In this document: piece after piece, positions 53,983 through 61,983 of the stretch
Layout of the letters: each line of letters begins with the position of its first letter
Position numbering within the stretch: the first letter of the stretch is position 1
Source: Danxiaibacter sp048498555
GTDB lineage: Bacteria > Bacteroidota > Bacteroidia > Chitinophagales > Chitinophagaceae
NCBI GenBank assembly: GCA_048498555.1
Contig: JBEHXT010000010.1
Span: 166,331 to 230,330, forward strand
Direction: 5' to 3'
Length of the DNA: 64,000 nt
Translations under genes and position numbers: made by a program
The notes under the pieces: generated by a model
The model's input: only the letters and a program-made list of their open reading frames with translations
What the model was told of the DNA's origin: nothing
The model's database searches: none

Positions 53983-54017
53983 AAGGGTGCATGTTATTTG
54001 CACCCTTAATTTTTTTA
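53983..54017 (+). terminator. terminator after the barrel pair
   Basis: AAGGGTGCA (53983-53991) with TGCACCCTT (53999-54007), then AATTTTTTT. Confidence 0.87.
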
Positions 54018-54059
54018 TAGCTTTCAGCCATTAGCTTCCCACGTTTGAGGATACCACAA

Positions 54060-54233
54060 AACATCTGACATCTTACGTCTGACATCATACATTAGATCAC
54101 AACTCGCGGTGCCTGTACTTCTTACTCCCTAACTCGTACTTAATATTGCTTTCAGCGACGAGTTTCTCTCACTATAGTCATCACACCATAACAGCGCACA
54201 TCGTACACCGTACATCTAACATCGTACATTAGC
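54060..54233. repeat. heptad arrays next to the ftsY stop codon
   Basis: 54060-54101: AACATCT, GACATCT, TACGTCT, GACATCA, TACATTA, GATCACA. 54192-54233: CATCGTA, CACCGTA, CATCTAA, CATCGTA, CATTAGC with neighbours in phase; this array contains the ftsY stop codon (54229-54231). Confidence 0.83.
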
Positions 54234-55188
54234 TGAGCTTAAACAAGCTATCCACAAACTCATGTTTGTCGAATATCAGCAAGTCATCAATCTTTTCTCC
54301 CACACCAATATATTTAACCGGGATCTTTTGCTGATTTGCGATGGCTAGTACCACACCACCTTTTGCCGTTCCATCCAGTTTAGTAATGGCAAGTGAAGTT
54401 ACATCTGTTGCTACCGTAAATTGTTTTGCCTGTTCCAAAGCGTTTTGTCCGGTTGATCCATCAAGCACAAGCAATACTTCATGAGGAGCATCAGGAATTA
54501 CTTTTTGAACAACACGCCTGATTTTACTCAACTCATCCATCAAATGGATTTTGTTATGGAGGCGGCCAGCTGTGTCAATAATTACCACATCGGCATCTTT
54601 TGCCACAGCGCTTTGAACGGCATCGAATGCTACAGAAGCCGGATCGCTGCCCATAGATTGTTTTACAATGGGAACACCTACTCTTTCGCTCCAAATGGTA
54701 AGCTGGTCAACCGCTGCCGCACGGAAAGTATCCGCAGCGCCAAGGATCACAGATTTTCCTGCTTTTTTAAAATTATGGGCGAGTTTTCCAATAGTTGTGG
54801 TTTTTCCTACACCATTTACCCCTACTACCATAATAACATAAGGCTTCTTTCCAAGCGGTACGTCAAAACTTCTGAAAGACTGATCTTCGGAATCTATCAG
54901 GATATTTTCAATTTCCTGCTGAAGTAAAGTGTTCAGTTCATTGGTGCTAACGTATTTGTCTTTCGCAACCCTGCTCTGAATTTTTTCAATAATAGCAAGT
55001 GTTGTGTCAATTCCTACATCTGCACCAACCAGCGCATCTTCAAGATTATCCAGCACTTCATCATCAACAGTACTCTTTCCTGCAATAGCTTTTGTAATCT
55101 TCGCAAAAAAACCTTCTTTGGTCTTTTGCAGGCCCTGATCAAGACTTTCCTTTTCTTTTTTACCAAACAGCTTTCCTAAAAAACTCAT
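54229..55188 (-). CDS. ftsY: signal recognition particle receptor FtsY
   Basis: 319 residues, SRP-type GTPase that docks ribosome-SRP complexes at the inner membrane. A short N-terminal helix (MSFLGKLFGKKEKE) replaces the long acidic A domain of E. coli, as is common in this phylum. The four-helix N domain runs to about 105. The G domain has GVNGVGKT (123-130), ADTFRAAA, DTAGRLH and TKLDGTAKGG. Last of the rpmB-rpmG-DUF4295-ftsY unit. Confidence 0.96.
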   Translation of the reverse strand: MSFLGKLFGKKEKESLDQGLQKTKEGFFAKITKAIAGKSTVDDEVLDNLEDALVGADVGIDTTLAIIEKIQSRVAKDKYVSTNELNTLLQQEIENILIDSEDQSFRSFDVPLGKKPYVIMVVGVNGVGKTTTIGKLAHNFKKAGKSVILGAADTFRAAAVDQLTIWSERVGVPIVKQSMGSDPASVAFDAVQSAVAKDADVVIIDTAGRLHNKIHLMDELSKIRRVVQKVIPDAPHEVLLVLDGSTGQNALEQAKQFTVATDVTSLAITKLDGTAKGGVVLAIANQQKIPVKYIGVGEKIDDLLIFDKHEFVDSLFKLS

Positions 55189-55336
55189 GCTTACTTAATT
55201 TACCTGGGGTTAAATATATAGCAACAAAGTATAACAGACTTTGTTAACCCAATATCAGGCCGTTGAAAAAAGAAAATACAAAAAGCTTCCGGCAAATACT
55301 GCGGGAAGCTTTTAATAATATCTTTTCACGACCAAA

Positions 55337-55507
55337 CTATTTAGCCAAAAAATCTTTGATTTTATCCTTGTGCACGATAGCCTCTTTAAAGGTGTAAGCA
55401 CCTGTTTTTGGACTACGTACAGCCTTGATAACTTTTGTCCAGTTTTTAGCTTCAGCGGCTGCCTTCTGGTCTTTGGTCTTGATCGCTGTTTTAGCTGCTT
55501 TTGCCAT
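55337..55507 (-). CDS. DUF4295 family small protein
   Basis: 56 residues: MAKAAKTAIKTKDQKAAAEA at the start, then a NWTKVIKAVRSPKTGAYTF core and a KDFLAK end. DUF4295 proteins of about 50 residues sit between rpmG and ftsY throughout Bacteroidota; the basic composition suggests ribosome association, function unproved. Two bases separate it from the rpmG stop, so it is translated in the same transcript. Confidence 0.87.
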   Translation of the reverse strand: MAKAAKTAIKTKDQKAAAEAKNWTKVIKAVRSPKTGAYTFKEAIVHKDKIKDFLAK

Positions 55508-55509
55508 AA

Positions 55510-55692
55510 CTATTTAATTTCTTTATGAACAGTAACTTTTTTCAAAATTGGATTGAACTTCTTTAACTCCATGCGTTCGGGAGTGTTCTTTTTGTTCTTT
55601 TTAGTGATGTAACGGCTTGTACCGGGCTGGCCGCTAGCCTTATGCTCTGTACATTCCAGGATCACCTGAACTCTGTTGCCTTTCTTTGCCAT
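55510..55692 (-). CDS. rpmG: 50S ribosomal protein L33
   Basis: 60 residues. The L33 fold is shown by VQVILECTEHKASG, SRYITKKNKKNTPERM and LKKFNPILKKVTVHKE. Only one Cys remains of the zinc ribbon found in some L33 types, so this is the C-minus form. Located 29 bases after rpmB in the ribosomal-ftsY unit. Confidence 0.96.
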   Translation of the reverse strand: MAKKGNRVQVILECTEHKASGQPGTSRYITKKNKKNTPERMELKKFNPILKKVTVHKEIK

Positions 55693-55721
55693 TGTATAAG
55701 CAATTTAAACTTTTAACTCAA

Positions 55722-55958
55722 TTAGATTTTAGCACCTTGTGCTCTCATTTCTTTAATAACTGTAGCTAAACCTTTTTTGTTTATGGTTCTAATTGCTTCA
55801 GTTGATACTTTTAGCGTTACCCAACGATCTTCTTCTGCATAAAAGAAGCGCTTGGTTTGTAAATTGGGTAAAAAACGACGTTTGGTCTTAATGTTTGAGT
55901 GAGAAACATGATGACCTCCAATTGGTTTTTTACCTGTAACCTGACATACTCTTGCCAT
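55722..55958 (-). CDS. rpmB: 50S ribosomal protein L28
   Basis: 78 residues from the ATG at 55958 (MARVCQVTGKKPIGG), the usual L28 beginning; the frame would open eight codons earlier with a TTG inside the promoter. SHSNIKTKRRFLPNLQ and WVTLKVSTEAIRTINKKG are typical. It leads the rpmB-rpmG-DUF4295-ftsY unit under a well-formed promoter at 55980-56008. Confidence 0.96.
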   Translation of the reverse strand: MARVCQVTGKKPIGGHHVSHSNIKTKRRFLPNLQTKRFFYAEEDRWVTLKVSTEAIRTINKKGLATVIKEMRAQGAKI

Positions 55959-55979
55959 GACGTAATTTTTTCGGGACGG

Positions 55980-56008
55980 CAAAGGTAGTGAACCTTGCCG
56001 AAATTCAA
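55980..56008 (-). promoter_or_regulatory. promoter of the rpmB operon
   Basis: On the minus strand TTG (56008-56006), 18-base spacer, TACCTTTG (55987-55980): full match to the Bacteroidota -33/-7 pattern, about 22 bases before the rpmB ATG. Confidence 0.75.
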
Positions 56009-56094
56009 TAAGTTTATTTTCTTTTTTTCAGGAAATTATTCACAAATATGCGAAAAAGGTTTGAAATGGCCGAGGTTATCCACAATTAAAGCTG

Positions 56095-56230
56095 AGGCCT
56101 AAGGTCTAAGATTCAAGGTAAGAGGCGTAAGAAGGTTGCAGCACCCTGCTATCTCGTACCTCGCGCCTTACGCCTTACGCCTTACTCCTTACACCTGCGA
56201 CCTTAACATTTAGCTTTGAGCTTTGCACTT
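56095..56230. repeat. inverted heptad arrays, AGG and CCT types
   Basis: AGG at 56095, 56102, 56116 and 56123 (AGA at 56109 and 56130, same phase). Then CCT at 56159, 56166, 56173, 56180, 56187, 56194 and 56201, seven in a row, continuing as CTT at 56214, 56221, 56228. Lies between divergent rpmB and rocD, in a gap with no gene (55959-56407). Confidence 0.9.
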
Positions 56231-56307
56231 TTTCCCCTATCTTGCCACTCAATTGAATAGCATATGGCTTTTTTACTCCAAAATCTCGATCTTCTCAATC
56301 ATCCCTG

Positions 56308-56335
56308 TTGCGGGTAGTATACATATATATTTTCG
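56308..56335 (+). promoter_or_regulatory. candidate rocD promoter, TTCG variant
   Basis: TTG (56308-56310), 17-base spacer, TATTTTCG (56328-56335), one base off TAnnTTTG. About 72 bases before the start codon. Confidence 0.5.
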
Positions 56336-56407
56336 CCATATTTAATTTTATCCCCTTGCGGGAATTTTTCGTTCTTATTTGCTTTTCAATTATTCAATTT
56401 AAATTTT

Positions 56408-57643
56408 ATGCTTACTCATACTATGTCTGAAAAGGCATTGCGTTTCCTGCAACTGGAAGAACAATTCGGTGCCCATAACTATCATCCATTGCCTGTTGTG
56501 CTGGAAAAAGGCAATGGCGTTTTTGTGTGGGATGTAGACGGCAACAGGTATTATGATTTTTTAAGTGGTTATTCTGCTGTAAATCAAGGGCATTGCCATC
56601 CACGTATTATCAATGCGCTTACCAAACAAGCACAAAAGCTCACGCTGACCTCCAGGGCCTTTCACAGTAATTTGCTGGGCGAATATGCTCAATATATAAC
56701 AGCTTACTTTGGCTACGACAAAGTTCTGCCAATGAACACCGGTGTAGAAGGAGGCGAAACGGCCATCAAACTTGCACGCCGCTGGGCATATGATAAAAAA
56801 GGCATCGAAGAGAATAAGGCCAAAATCATCTTTGCGGAAGGAAATTTCTGGGGAAGGACGCTGGCCGCTATTTCATCTTCGACCGACCCATCGAGTTATA
56901 AAGGATTCGGGCCTTTTATGCCGGGATTTGAGCTGGTGCCATATAATGACCTGATCGCCCTCGAAAAAGCTTTCCAGGATAAAAACGTGGCTGCTTTTAT
57001 GGTTGAGCCTATCCAGGGCGAAGCTGGTGTAGTTTTACCTGATGCAGGTTATTTGCAGGGTGTGCGGAATTTATGTACCGAGTATGATGTACTGTTTATT
57101 GCTGACGAAATACAGACTGGTTTAGCCAGGACCGGAAAAATGCTGGCTTGCGATCATGAAAATGTGCGTCCCGATATACTGATACTGGGCAAAGCATTAA
57201 GTGGTGGAACGATGCCGGTTAGCGCGGTACTTGCCGATGACGAGGTAATGCTGAATATAAAACCGGGAGAACACGGTTCTACTTATGGTGGCAACCCTTT
57301 AGCATGTGCGGTTGCAATAGAAGCACTGCAGGTGTTAAAAGATGAGAAAATGGCCGAAAACGCCGAAAAAATGGGACAGCTACTGCGGGATGGTATTTCT
57401 GCTATCAAGTCGCCTTTTATTAAGCTTGTACGCGGTAAAGGCCTACTGAATGCCATTGTTATTGATCATGCTGATGAAGACGCTTCCTGGGAATTGTGCC
57501 TTGCCTTAAAAGAAAATGGCATGTTAGCAAAACCTACTCATGGCGATAAAATCAGATTTGCACCTCCCCTGCTGATCAATGAAGAACAGATTAATGAATG
57601 CGTGAGTATCATTGAGAAATCGCTGCAGGTGTTGGAAAAGTAA
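56408..57643 (+). CDS. rocD: ornithine--oxo-acid aminotransferase
   Basis: 411 residues, class III PLP aminotransferase. It converts ornithine and 2-oxoglutarate to glutamate-5-semialdehyde and glutamate, linking arginine and proline metabolism. Seen: YGAHNYHPLPVVL-type start (here FGAHNYHPLPVVLEKG), SAVNQGHCHPRI, MNTGVEGGETAIKLARRW, ADEIQTGLARTG and the PLP lysine in LGKALSGG. Length and sequence pattern are those of the enzyme rather than of acetylornithine or GABA transaminases. Met6 (56423) is an alternative start. A heptad array begins three bases after the stop codon. Confidence 0.95.
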   Translation: MLTHTMSEKALRFLQLEEQFGAHNYHPLPVVLEKGNGVFVWDVDGNRYYDFLSGYSAVNQGHCHPRIINALTKQAQKLTLTSRAFHSNLLGEYAQYITAYFGYDKVLPMNTGVEGGETAIKLARRWAYDKKGIEENKAKIIFAEGNFWGRTLAAISSSTDPSSYKGFGPFMPGFELVPYNDLIALEKAFQDKNVAAFMVEPIQGEAGVVLPDAGYLQGVRNLCTEYDVLFIADEIQTGLARTGKMLACDHENVRPDILILGKALSGGTMPVSAVLADDEVMLNIKPGEHGSTYGGNPLACAVAIEALQVLKDEKMAENAEKMGQLLRDGISAIKSPFIKLVRGKGLLNAIVIDHADEDASWELCLALKENGMLAKPTHGDKIRFAPPLLINEEQINECVSIIEKSLQVLEK

Positions 57644-57646
57644 CAG

Positions 57647-57695
57647 CAAGGTATAGGGATTGAGGGATGAAGTGTGAGGCATGAGGTGTGAGGCG
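57647..57695. repeat. heptad array, TGAGG type, after rocD
   Basis: Seven units in phase from 3 bases after the TAA: CAAGGTA, TAGGGAT, TGAGGGA, TGAAGTG, TGAGGCA, TGAGGTG, TGAGGCG. Confidence 0.85.
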
Positions 57696-57737
57696 GAGTC
57701 AGTTTGAGGATAAATTACCTAACAGAAGAAACTTGGT

Positions 57738-57780
57738 CGCCCGTAGGATAGGCTGGTTAAATTCAGAGCACCTATGGGCG
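57738..57780. repeat. single GC hairpin repeat
   Basis: CGCCCGTAGG (57738-57747) with CCTATGGGCG (57771-57780), one G-U pair; 23-base loop. In sequence style close to the hairpin cluster at 23023-23348. Confidence 0.55.
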
Positions 57781-57851
57781 GCTTCATTTAGTAATTCCGG
57801 CGAGCAACATTGAACTTTATAGGCAGCCTTTAACAAAAAACAACTGGCAGC

Positions 57852-57884
57852 TTGGCTGACTTATTAAAATCACTGTTATTTTCG
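57852..57884 (+). promoter_or_regulatory. candidate FKBP gene promoter, TTCG variant
   Basis: TTG (57852-57854), 22-base spacer, TATTTTCG (57877-57884), 17 bases before the start codon. Confidence 0.45.
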
Positions 57885-57901
57885 CCACTCAATTTATCAA
57901 A

Positions 57902-58669
57902 ATGAATAAAATCTGTTCTTTTATTGTTCTGGCTTCCGTTGCAGGATCTGTTTCTGCTCAAACAAAGCCTGCAACGAAACCCAAGACAGCAACTACGGCT
58001 AAACCGGCAACAACAGCACAGGCTCCGGTTTTTAAAACTTCTGCTGATTCGCTTAGCTATTGCATCGCCATGAGTACTGCTCTATATTTTAAAGAAAAAG
58101 GCGCTACCAATATTAACCCGGCTATGGCTTCTAAAGCATTTGAGGATGTTATTAAGAAAGATAAACCGGCATTTACACAGGAACAAATGAACCAGGTAAT
58201 TATAACTTACCTGCAGAACCTGGAAAAAGTGAAGGCAGACGAAACACGAAGAGTAGGCACTGCATTTTTAGAAGCAAACAAAAACAAGCCTGGTGTAGTT
58301 ACGTTACCAAGTGGCTTGCAATACCAGATCGTTACACAAGGTACCGGCCCTAAACCTGCAGCTACAGACAGAGTAAAAGTTCATTACCGTGGTACATTAA
58401 TAGACGGAACTGTATTTGATAGTTCAATCGACAGAGGAGAACCCGCTGAATTTCCCGTAAACGGCGTTATCGCTGGCTGGACTGAAGCTTTACAGTTAAT
58501 GCCTGTAGGAAGCAAATGGAAGCTGTTTATTCCTTCTAACCTTGCTTACGGCGACAGAGATGCCGGACAGGCTATCAAAGGTGGTTCTACACTTCTATTT
58601 GATGTAGAGTTGTTGAGCATCGAAAACCAGGATAATACTCCAAAAGCAGATTCAACACAGCAGAAATAG
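57902..58669 (+). CDS. exported FKBP-type peptidyl-prolyl isomerase
   Basis: 255 residues with signal peptide (about 1-20, SVSAQ). A Thr/Ala/Lys-rich linker follows (KPATKPKTATTAKPATTAQ), then an N-terminal helical dimerisation segment (about 45-120) and an FKBP domain (about 125-242: VKVHYRGTLIDGTVFDSS, AGWTEALQLMPVGSKWKLFIP, LAYGD). The overall plan is that of FkpA/Mip. It helps proline-limited folding in the periplasm. The tail after the domain is polar. Its stop codon leads directly into a heptad-built terminator. Confidence 0.93.
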   Translation: MNKICSFIVLASVAGSVSAQTKPATKPKTATTAKPATTAQAPVFKTSADSLSYCIAMSTALYFKEKGATNINPAMASKAFEDVIKKDKPAFTQEQMNQVIITYLQNLEKVKADETRRVGTAFLEANKNKPGVVTLPSGLQYQIVTQGTGPKPAATDRVKVHYRGTLIDGTVFDSSIDRGEPAEFPVNGVIAGWTEALQLMPVGSKWKLFIPSNLAYGDRDAGQAIKGGSTLLFDVELLSIENQDNTPKADSTQQK

Positions 58670-58670
58670 T

Positions 58671-58738
58671 GTTAAGTTATAAGTGATACGTTGTACGTTT
58701 TAGCCCTGGTAGGTGAAAAACGTACAACGTATTTTTTT
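58671..58738 (+). terminator. terminator made of heptad repeats
   Basis: ATACGTTGTACGTTTT (58686-58701) is exactly complementary to 58717-58732, 15-base loop, then seven T. The 5' side is a phased heptad array (GTTAAGT, TATAAGT, GATACGT, TGTACGT) starting one base after the FKBP stop codon. Confidence 0.88.
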
Positions 58739-58790
58739 GTAGTAACTTACGAACCTCAGTATATAAATGCTCAAATCTTTGCCCACTAAC

Positions 58791-58888
58791 CTTCTCTTCG
58801 ATCAACCTATAACGTGCAACTTATAACCTCCAACTCACTTCTCTTCGATCAACGTATTACGTAAAACTTATAACTCAAAACTTATTTC
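58791..58888. repeat. heptad arrays and short direct repeat before the CBS stop
   Basis: 58803-58837 (CAACCTA, TAACGTG, CAACTTA, TAACCTC, CAACTCA) and 58847-58888 (GATCAAC, GTATTAC, GTAAAAC, TTATAAC, TCAAAAC, TTATTTC); the latter abuts the stop codon at 58882. CTTCTCTTCGATCAAC occurs twice, at 58791 and 58838. Confidence 0.85.
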
Positions 58889-60240
58889 GCCAGGCTTTGT
58901 ATAATATCATACTTCGTTACAATATGCAAATCACCCTTTTCATCTTTTGCCAACACTGCTCCGTTTTCACGATTGATGAGATTGCCTAATCTTTCTACAG
59001 GCGTATCAAACGAAACAATAGGGTAAGATTGTTCCATCACATTTTTTACAAGCTCGCTTTTTATGTCAGGATTGGTAAACAACTTTTGAAACAAACCACT
59101 TTCGCTAACAGCGCCTACAGGCCCTTCGCCATTAACAACAGGTATTTGCTCGATATCATATTTCTTCATCAGATCCACAGCTTCAGACACTGTTTTGTCC
59201 GGTTCTATGGTCACCAGTTTTTTAGAACCACGTGCACTAACGATATCCTTAAAAGTCTTTACATCCAAAAAACCTCGCTCCATCATCCATTGATCGTTGT
59301 AGATCTTAGCTACATAACGGCTGCCATGATCGTGGAAAATACAAACAACAAGATCATCAGGTTTCAGCTTGTCTTTGAGTTGTATTAATCCTTGCAAACA
59401 GCTACCAGCACTATATCCGCAAAACAGGCCTTCTTCTTTTGCCAACCTTCTGGCCATGATGGCGCCATCTTTATCCGTCACCTGCTCAAAATAATCAATC
59501 ACATCCATCTTGTAATTCGCTGGCACAAAATCCTCACCAAAACCTTCGGAAACGTAAGGGTGCACTTCACTCATATCCACTTCACCGGTATTGAAGAATT
59601 TTGTAAGCAGCGATCCAAAAACATCGATTGCCCAGATCTGGATATTAGGATTTTGTTCTTTCAGGTACATTGCAGTTCCGGTAACAGTGCCGCCTGTTCC
59701 GGCCGTACAAACAAGATGGGTTATTTTACCATCTGTCTGCCGCCATATTTCGGGGCCTGTTGTTTCATAATGCGCAAGGCGGTTTGCCAGGTTATCATAC
59801 TGGTTGCACAGGTATGAGTTAGGTATTTCCTTAGCAAGCCTTCTTGCAACGGAGTAGTAACTACGAGGATCATCAGGTTCTACATTGGTCGGACAAACAA
59901 TCACCTCTGCTCCTACCGCCTTCAATATGTCCATCTTTTCTTTACTCTGTTTGTCAGTCGTTGTAAAAATGCACTTATATCCTTTTACACAGGCGGCTAA
60001 CGCTAAGCCCATACCCGTATTGCCACTGGTACATTCAATAATGGTTCCTCCGGGTTTTAAATGCCCTTCAGCTTCTGCAACCTCAATCATTTTAACAGCC
60101 ATCCTGTCTTTAATGGAGTTGCCGGGATTAAAATAATCCACCTTGGCAAGCACCGTAGCAGGTATGTCTTTGGTTATCTTATTTAACTTAATCAACGGAG
60201 TGTTACCGATCGTTTCAAGTATGTTGTATTTGATATCCAT
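58882..60240 (-). CDS. cystathionine beta-synthase
   Basis: 452-residue cytoplasmic PLP enzyme. It condenses serine and homocysteine (or acts as a cysteine synthase). PLP lysine is Lys44 in NPGNSIKDRM; also TSGNTGMGLA, GTGGTVTG and SAGSCLQG. Two C-terminal CBS domains (about 330-450) are present, which is the cystathionine beta-synthase layout, unlike CysK/CysM. The in-frame opening runs to 60528, but that extension is translated heptad repeat; the ATG at 60240 is followed by the conserved start MDIKYNILETIGNTPLIKL. Confidence 0.92.
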   Translation of the reverse strand: MDIKYNILETIGNTPLIKLNKITKDIPATVLAKVDYFNPGNSIKDRMAVKMIEVAEAEGHLKPGGTIIECTSGNTGMGLALAACVKGYKCIFTTTDKQSKEKMDILKAVGAEVIVCPTNVEPDDPRSYYSVARRLAKEIPNSYLCNQYDNLANRLAHYETTGPEIWRQTDGKITHLVCTAGTGGTVTGTAMYLKEQNPNIQIWAIDVFGSLLTKFFNTGEVDMSEVHPYVSEGFGEDFVPANYKMDVIDYFEQVTDKDGAIMARRLAKEEGLFCGYSAGSCLQGLIQLKDKLKPDDLVVCIFHDHGSRYVAKIYNDQWMMERGFLDVKTFKDIVSARGSKKLVTIEPDKTVSEAVDLMKKYDIEQIPVVNGEGPVGAVSESGLFQKLFTNPDIKSELVKNVMEQSYPIVSFDTPVERLGNLINRENGAVLAKDEKGDLHIVTKYDIIQSLAK

Positions 60241-60275
60241 TATTGCAGTTGATTTATGTTGTAAAGATAGGACAA

Positions 60276-60445
60276 TGTACGATGTTAGATATACAGTGTT
60301 AGATGTAATCAAATGTACGGTGTACGATGTACGATATACGATTTTAGATGTAACAGCAAAGATGCATAAAGTACGAATTATGAAGTACGAACTACGGGCA
60401 CCGCATGATCCAATGTACGATGTAAGATGTACGATTTTAGATGTA
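60276..60445. repeat. long heptad arrays upstream of CBS
   Basis: 60276-60352: about eleven units in phase (TGTACGA, TGTTAGA, TATACAG, TGTTAGA, TGTAATC and so on). 60370-60404 and 60411-60445 continue in the same style (AGTACGA twice, ACTACGG; CGATGTA, AGATGTA, CGATTTT, AGATGTA). Confidence 0.87.
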
Positions 60446-60506
60446 AAAGAAATGGTTGAAAAAATAAGATATCTCCAAGCTGATTGAAAAACCCTAATAA
60501 CAGATA

Positions 60507-60534
60507 CCTTATGCCTTATACCTGACACCTCACT
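60507..60534. repeat. heptad array, CCT type
   Basis: CCT at 60507, 60514, 60521 and 60528. Together with 60276-60445 it fills most of the divergent gap 60241-60608, in which I see no gene. Confidence 0.8.
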
Positions 60535-60608
60535 AAAATTCTTCTACTTTTTTATGGAATCAAAAATCTAACGCATCTAAATTCTGTAGTTACATAAAAA
60601 ACATTGCT

Positions 60609-60812
60609 ATGAGTACATCCTTACGACCCTGGCAAATTGCCATTGTAGCAGTTTTAACTGCCCTTAATTGTTTTTCCATTGCACAAGGTTTGGCTTACCA
60701 AAGTTTCATCGGTATTTTTCTCGCTGTAGCAAGCTTAACGGTTCTCGGATATTGTATAAAGATGTTCCGTACCATGAACCGTGTGGCTGATAATGCAGAC
60801 GACATTTCGTAA
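60609..60812 (+). CDS. small membrane protein
   Basis: 67 residues. Two hydrophobic segments (about 8-27 and 32-50) separated by a short polar turn (LAYQSF), followed by a charged tail MFRTMNRVADNADDIS. No motif I recognise. Its stop codon is directly beside the trmH stop, the two genes converging with no spare base. A real gene is supported by length, hydrophobic pattern and ATG; the function is unknown. Confidence 0.65.
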   Translation: MSTSLRPWQIAIVAVLTALNCFSIAQGLAYQSFIGIFLAVASLTVLGYCIKMFRTMNRVADNADDIS

Positions 60813-61397
60813 TTAATCTTTCAGTTGCCAGTTTGTTTGCAACTGATCCATTCTTTCCTGCGATAATGATGGCTGTGCATAATGGCCCGCAATATTTTTT
60901 TGCCTGAAAGCCTCATAAACAGAAACGGCGCAGGCTACAGAAATATTCAGGCTTTGGATGATCCCCATCTGAGGAATTAAGAAATTGCCGTCCGAAGCAT
61001 TGCATATTTCTTCGCTGACGCCTGTTTGCTCATTGCCGAAAACGAGCGCAACCTTGTCGGTCAGATCAACATCGTAAATGCTTACAGATTCTGCCGTTAA
61101 CCGGGTAGTATAAATCTTGTTGAAATTTTTTCTAACAGCTGCAACACATTCTTCAACGTTGTTAAAATGATGAAGCGTAAGCCATTTTGCTGCGCTTGTA
61201 CCAGACTTGAACTTCCACTCCCTGTGGCGTGGAGGCTTGCTGTTAATGATGTAAATATCCTGGATCCCCACCGCATCACAAGTGCGCATTACTGCTGTCA
61301 CGTTCCTTGGGTCCTCAATATTTTCCATAACAACAGTCAAATTATCCTGCCTTTTGGCCAACACATTCATCAGCTTACCATATCTCTCAGGTGTCAT
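60813..61397 (-). CDS. trmH: tRNA (guanosine-2'-O-)-methyltransferase, SPOUT family
   Basis: 194 residues. SpoU/TrmH motifs are complete: NIEDPRNVTAVMRTCDA (motif 1), ALVFGNEQTGVSEE (motif 2) and IPQMGIIQSLNISVACAV (motif 3). The short N-terminus without an L30-like domain and the start RYGKLMNVLAKRQ fit TrmH, which makes Gm18 in tRNA, better than RlmB. Cytoplasmic. Converges with the small membrane protein gene without intergenic base. Confidence 0.92.
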   Translation of the reverse strand: MTPERYGKLMNVLAKRQDNLTVVMENIEDPRNVTAVMRTCDAVGIQDIYIINSKPPRHREWKFKSGTSAAKWLTLHHFNNVEECVAAVRKNFNKIYTTRLTAESVSIYDVDLTDKVALVFGNEQTGVSEEICNASDGNFLIPQMGIIQSLNISVACAVSVYEAFRQKNIAGHYAQPSLSQERMDQLQTNWQLKD

Positions 61398-61503
61398 ATA
61401 TTATCCTTTAGAAATGCCGCAAACTTAGCAAAATGAAGGAACAGCCATTTCTTTTTTTTAAAGTATAGCGGTACTATGTTACTGCGTTTACTTTACCATC
61501 TTT

Positions 61504-61941
61504 CTAACGCATTATAGCACCCATAATCCCCAGTAAAAACGCTAAAGCATACATAGCGATACAAATAATCATTAATATCCCGATAAACTTGAAATATGCC
61601 TTAAGCTGCGCAAATGATCCGGCGAGTGATTCCTGATCATTCCCTGCCAGCGCATGAAGCATTTTGCTGGAATAATTAAACAAAAAAAGGTTGGGTAAGA
61701 AGAATAACAATGCTATGATGAGATAGGTAACTGTAAAAACGCTACCATTGATGTAACCTCCTGAAATGATTGAAGAAAAAAAAGACTTTGCAAAAATTGC
61801 GACCAACACGAAAAGTGCCGACATCACAAAACCAACAATGGAAATAAATTTTGCCCATTTCGCAGTACTGGAAAGATGAGCGTTGGCAACGCTGTCTATT
61901 TGCAATTCAAACAAGGATGGAGAGGACGTGTTTGGTTCCAT
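61504..61941 (-). CDS. DUF5362-like membrane protein
   Basis: 145 residues with three or four membrane segments (about 30-50, 67-90, 118-142). The stretch LFLFNYSSKMLHALAGND and the following SFAQLKAYFKFIGILMI are characteristic of DUF5362 proteins of Bacteroidota, whose function is unknown. It is monocistronic as far as can be seen; a heptad array lies upstream at 61984-62053. Confidence 0.75.
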   Translation of the reverse strand: MEPNTSSPSLFELQIDSVANAHLSSTAKWAKFISIVGFVMSALFVLVAIFAKSFFSSIISGGYINGSVFTVTYLIIALLFFLPNLFLFNYSSKMLHALAGNDQESLAGSFAQLKAYFKFIGILMIICIAMYALAFLLGIMGAIMR

Positions 61942-61983
61942 ACAATTGGGTTTTATTTTTGGTTGATTGAATATAGTTTTTTT

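Noticed and set aside
59392..59817. 141-residue frame opposite the CBS gene
   Set aside because: Antisense shadow of a well-supported PLP enzyme.
60241..60528. In-frame N-terminal extension of cystathionine beta-synthase of 96 residues
   Set aside because: It is translated heptad repeat DNA (recurring LTSY/TSYI-like peptides), precedes the conserved start MDIKYN, and has no counterpart in the family.
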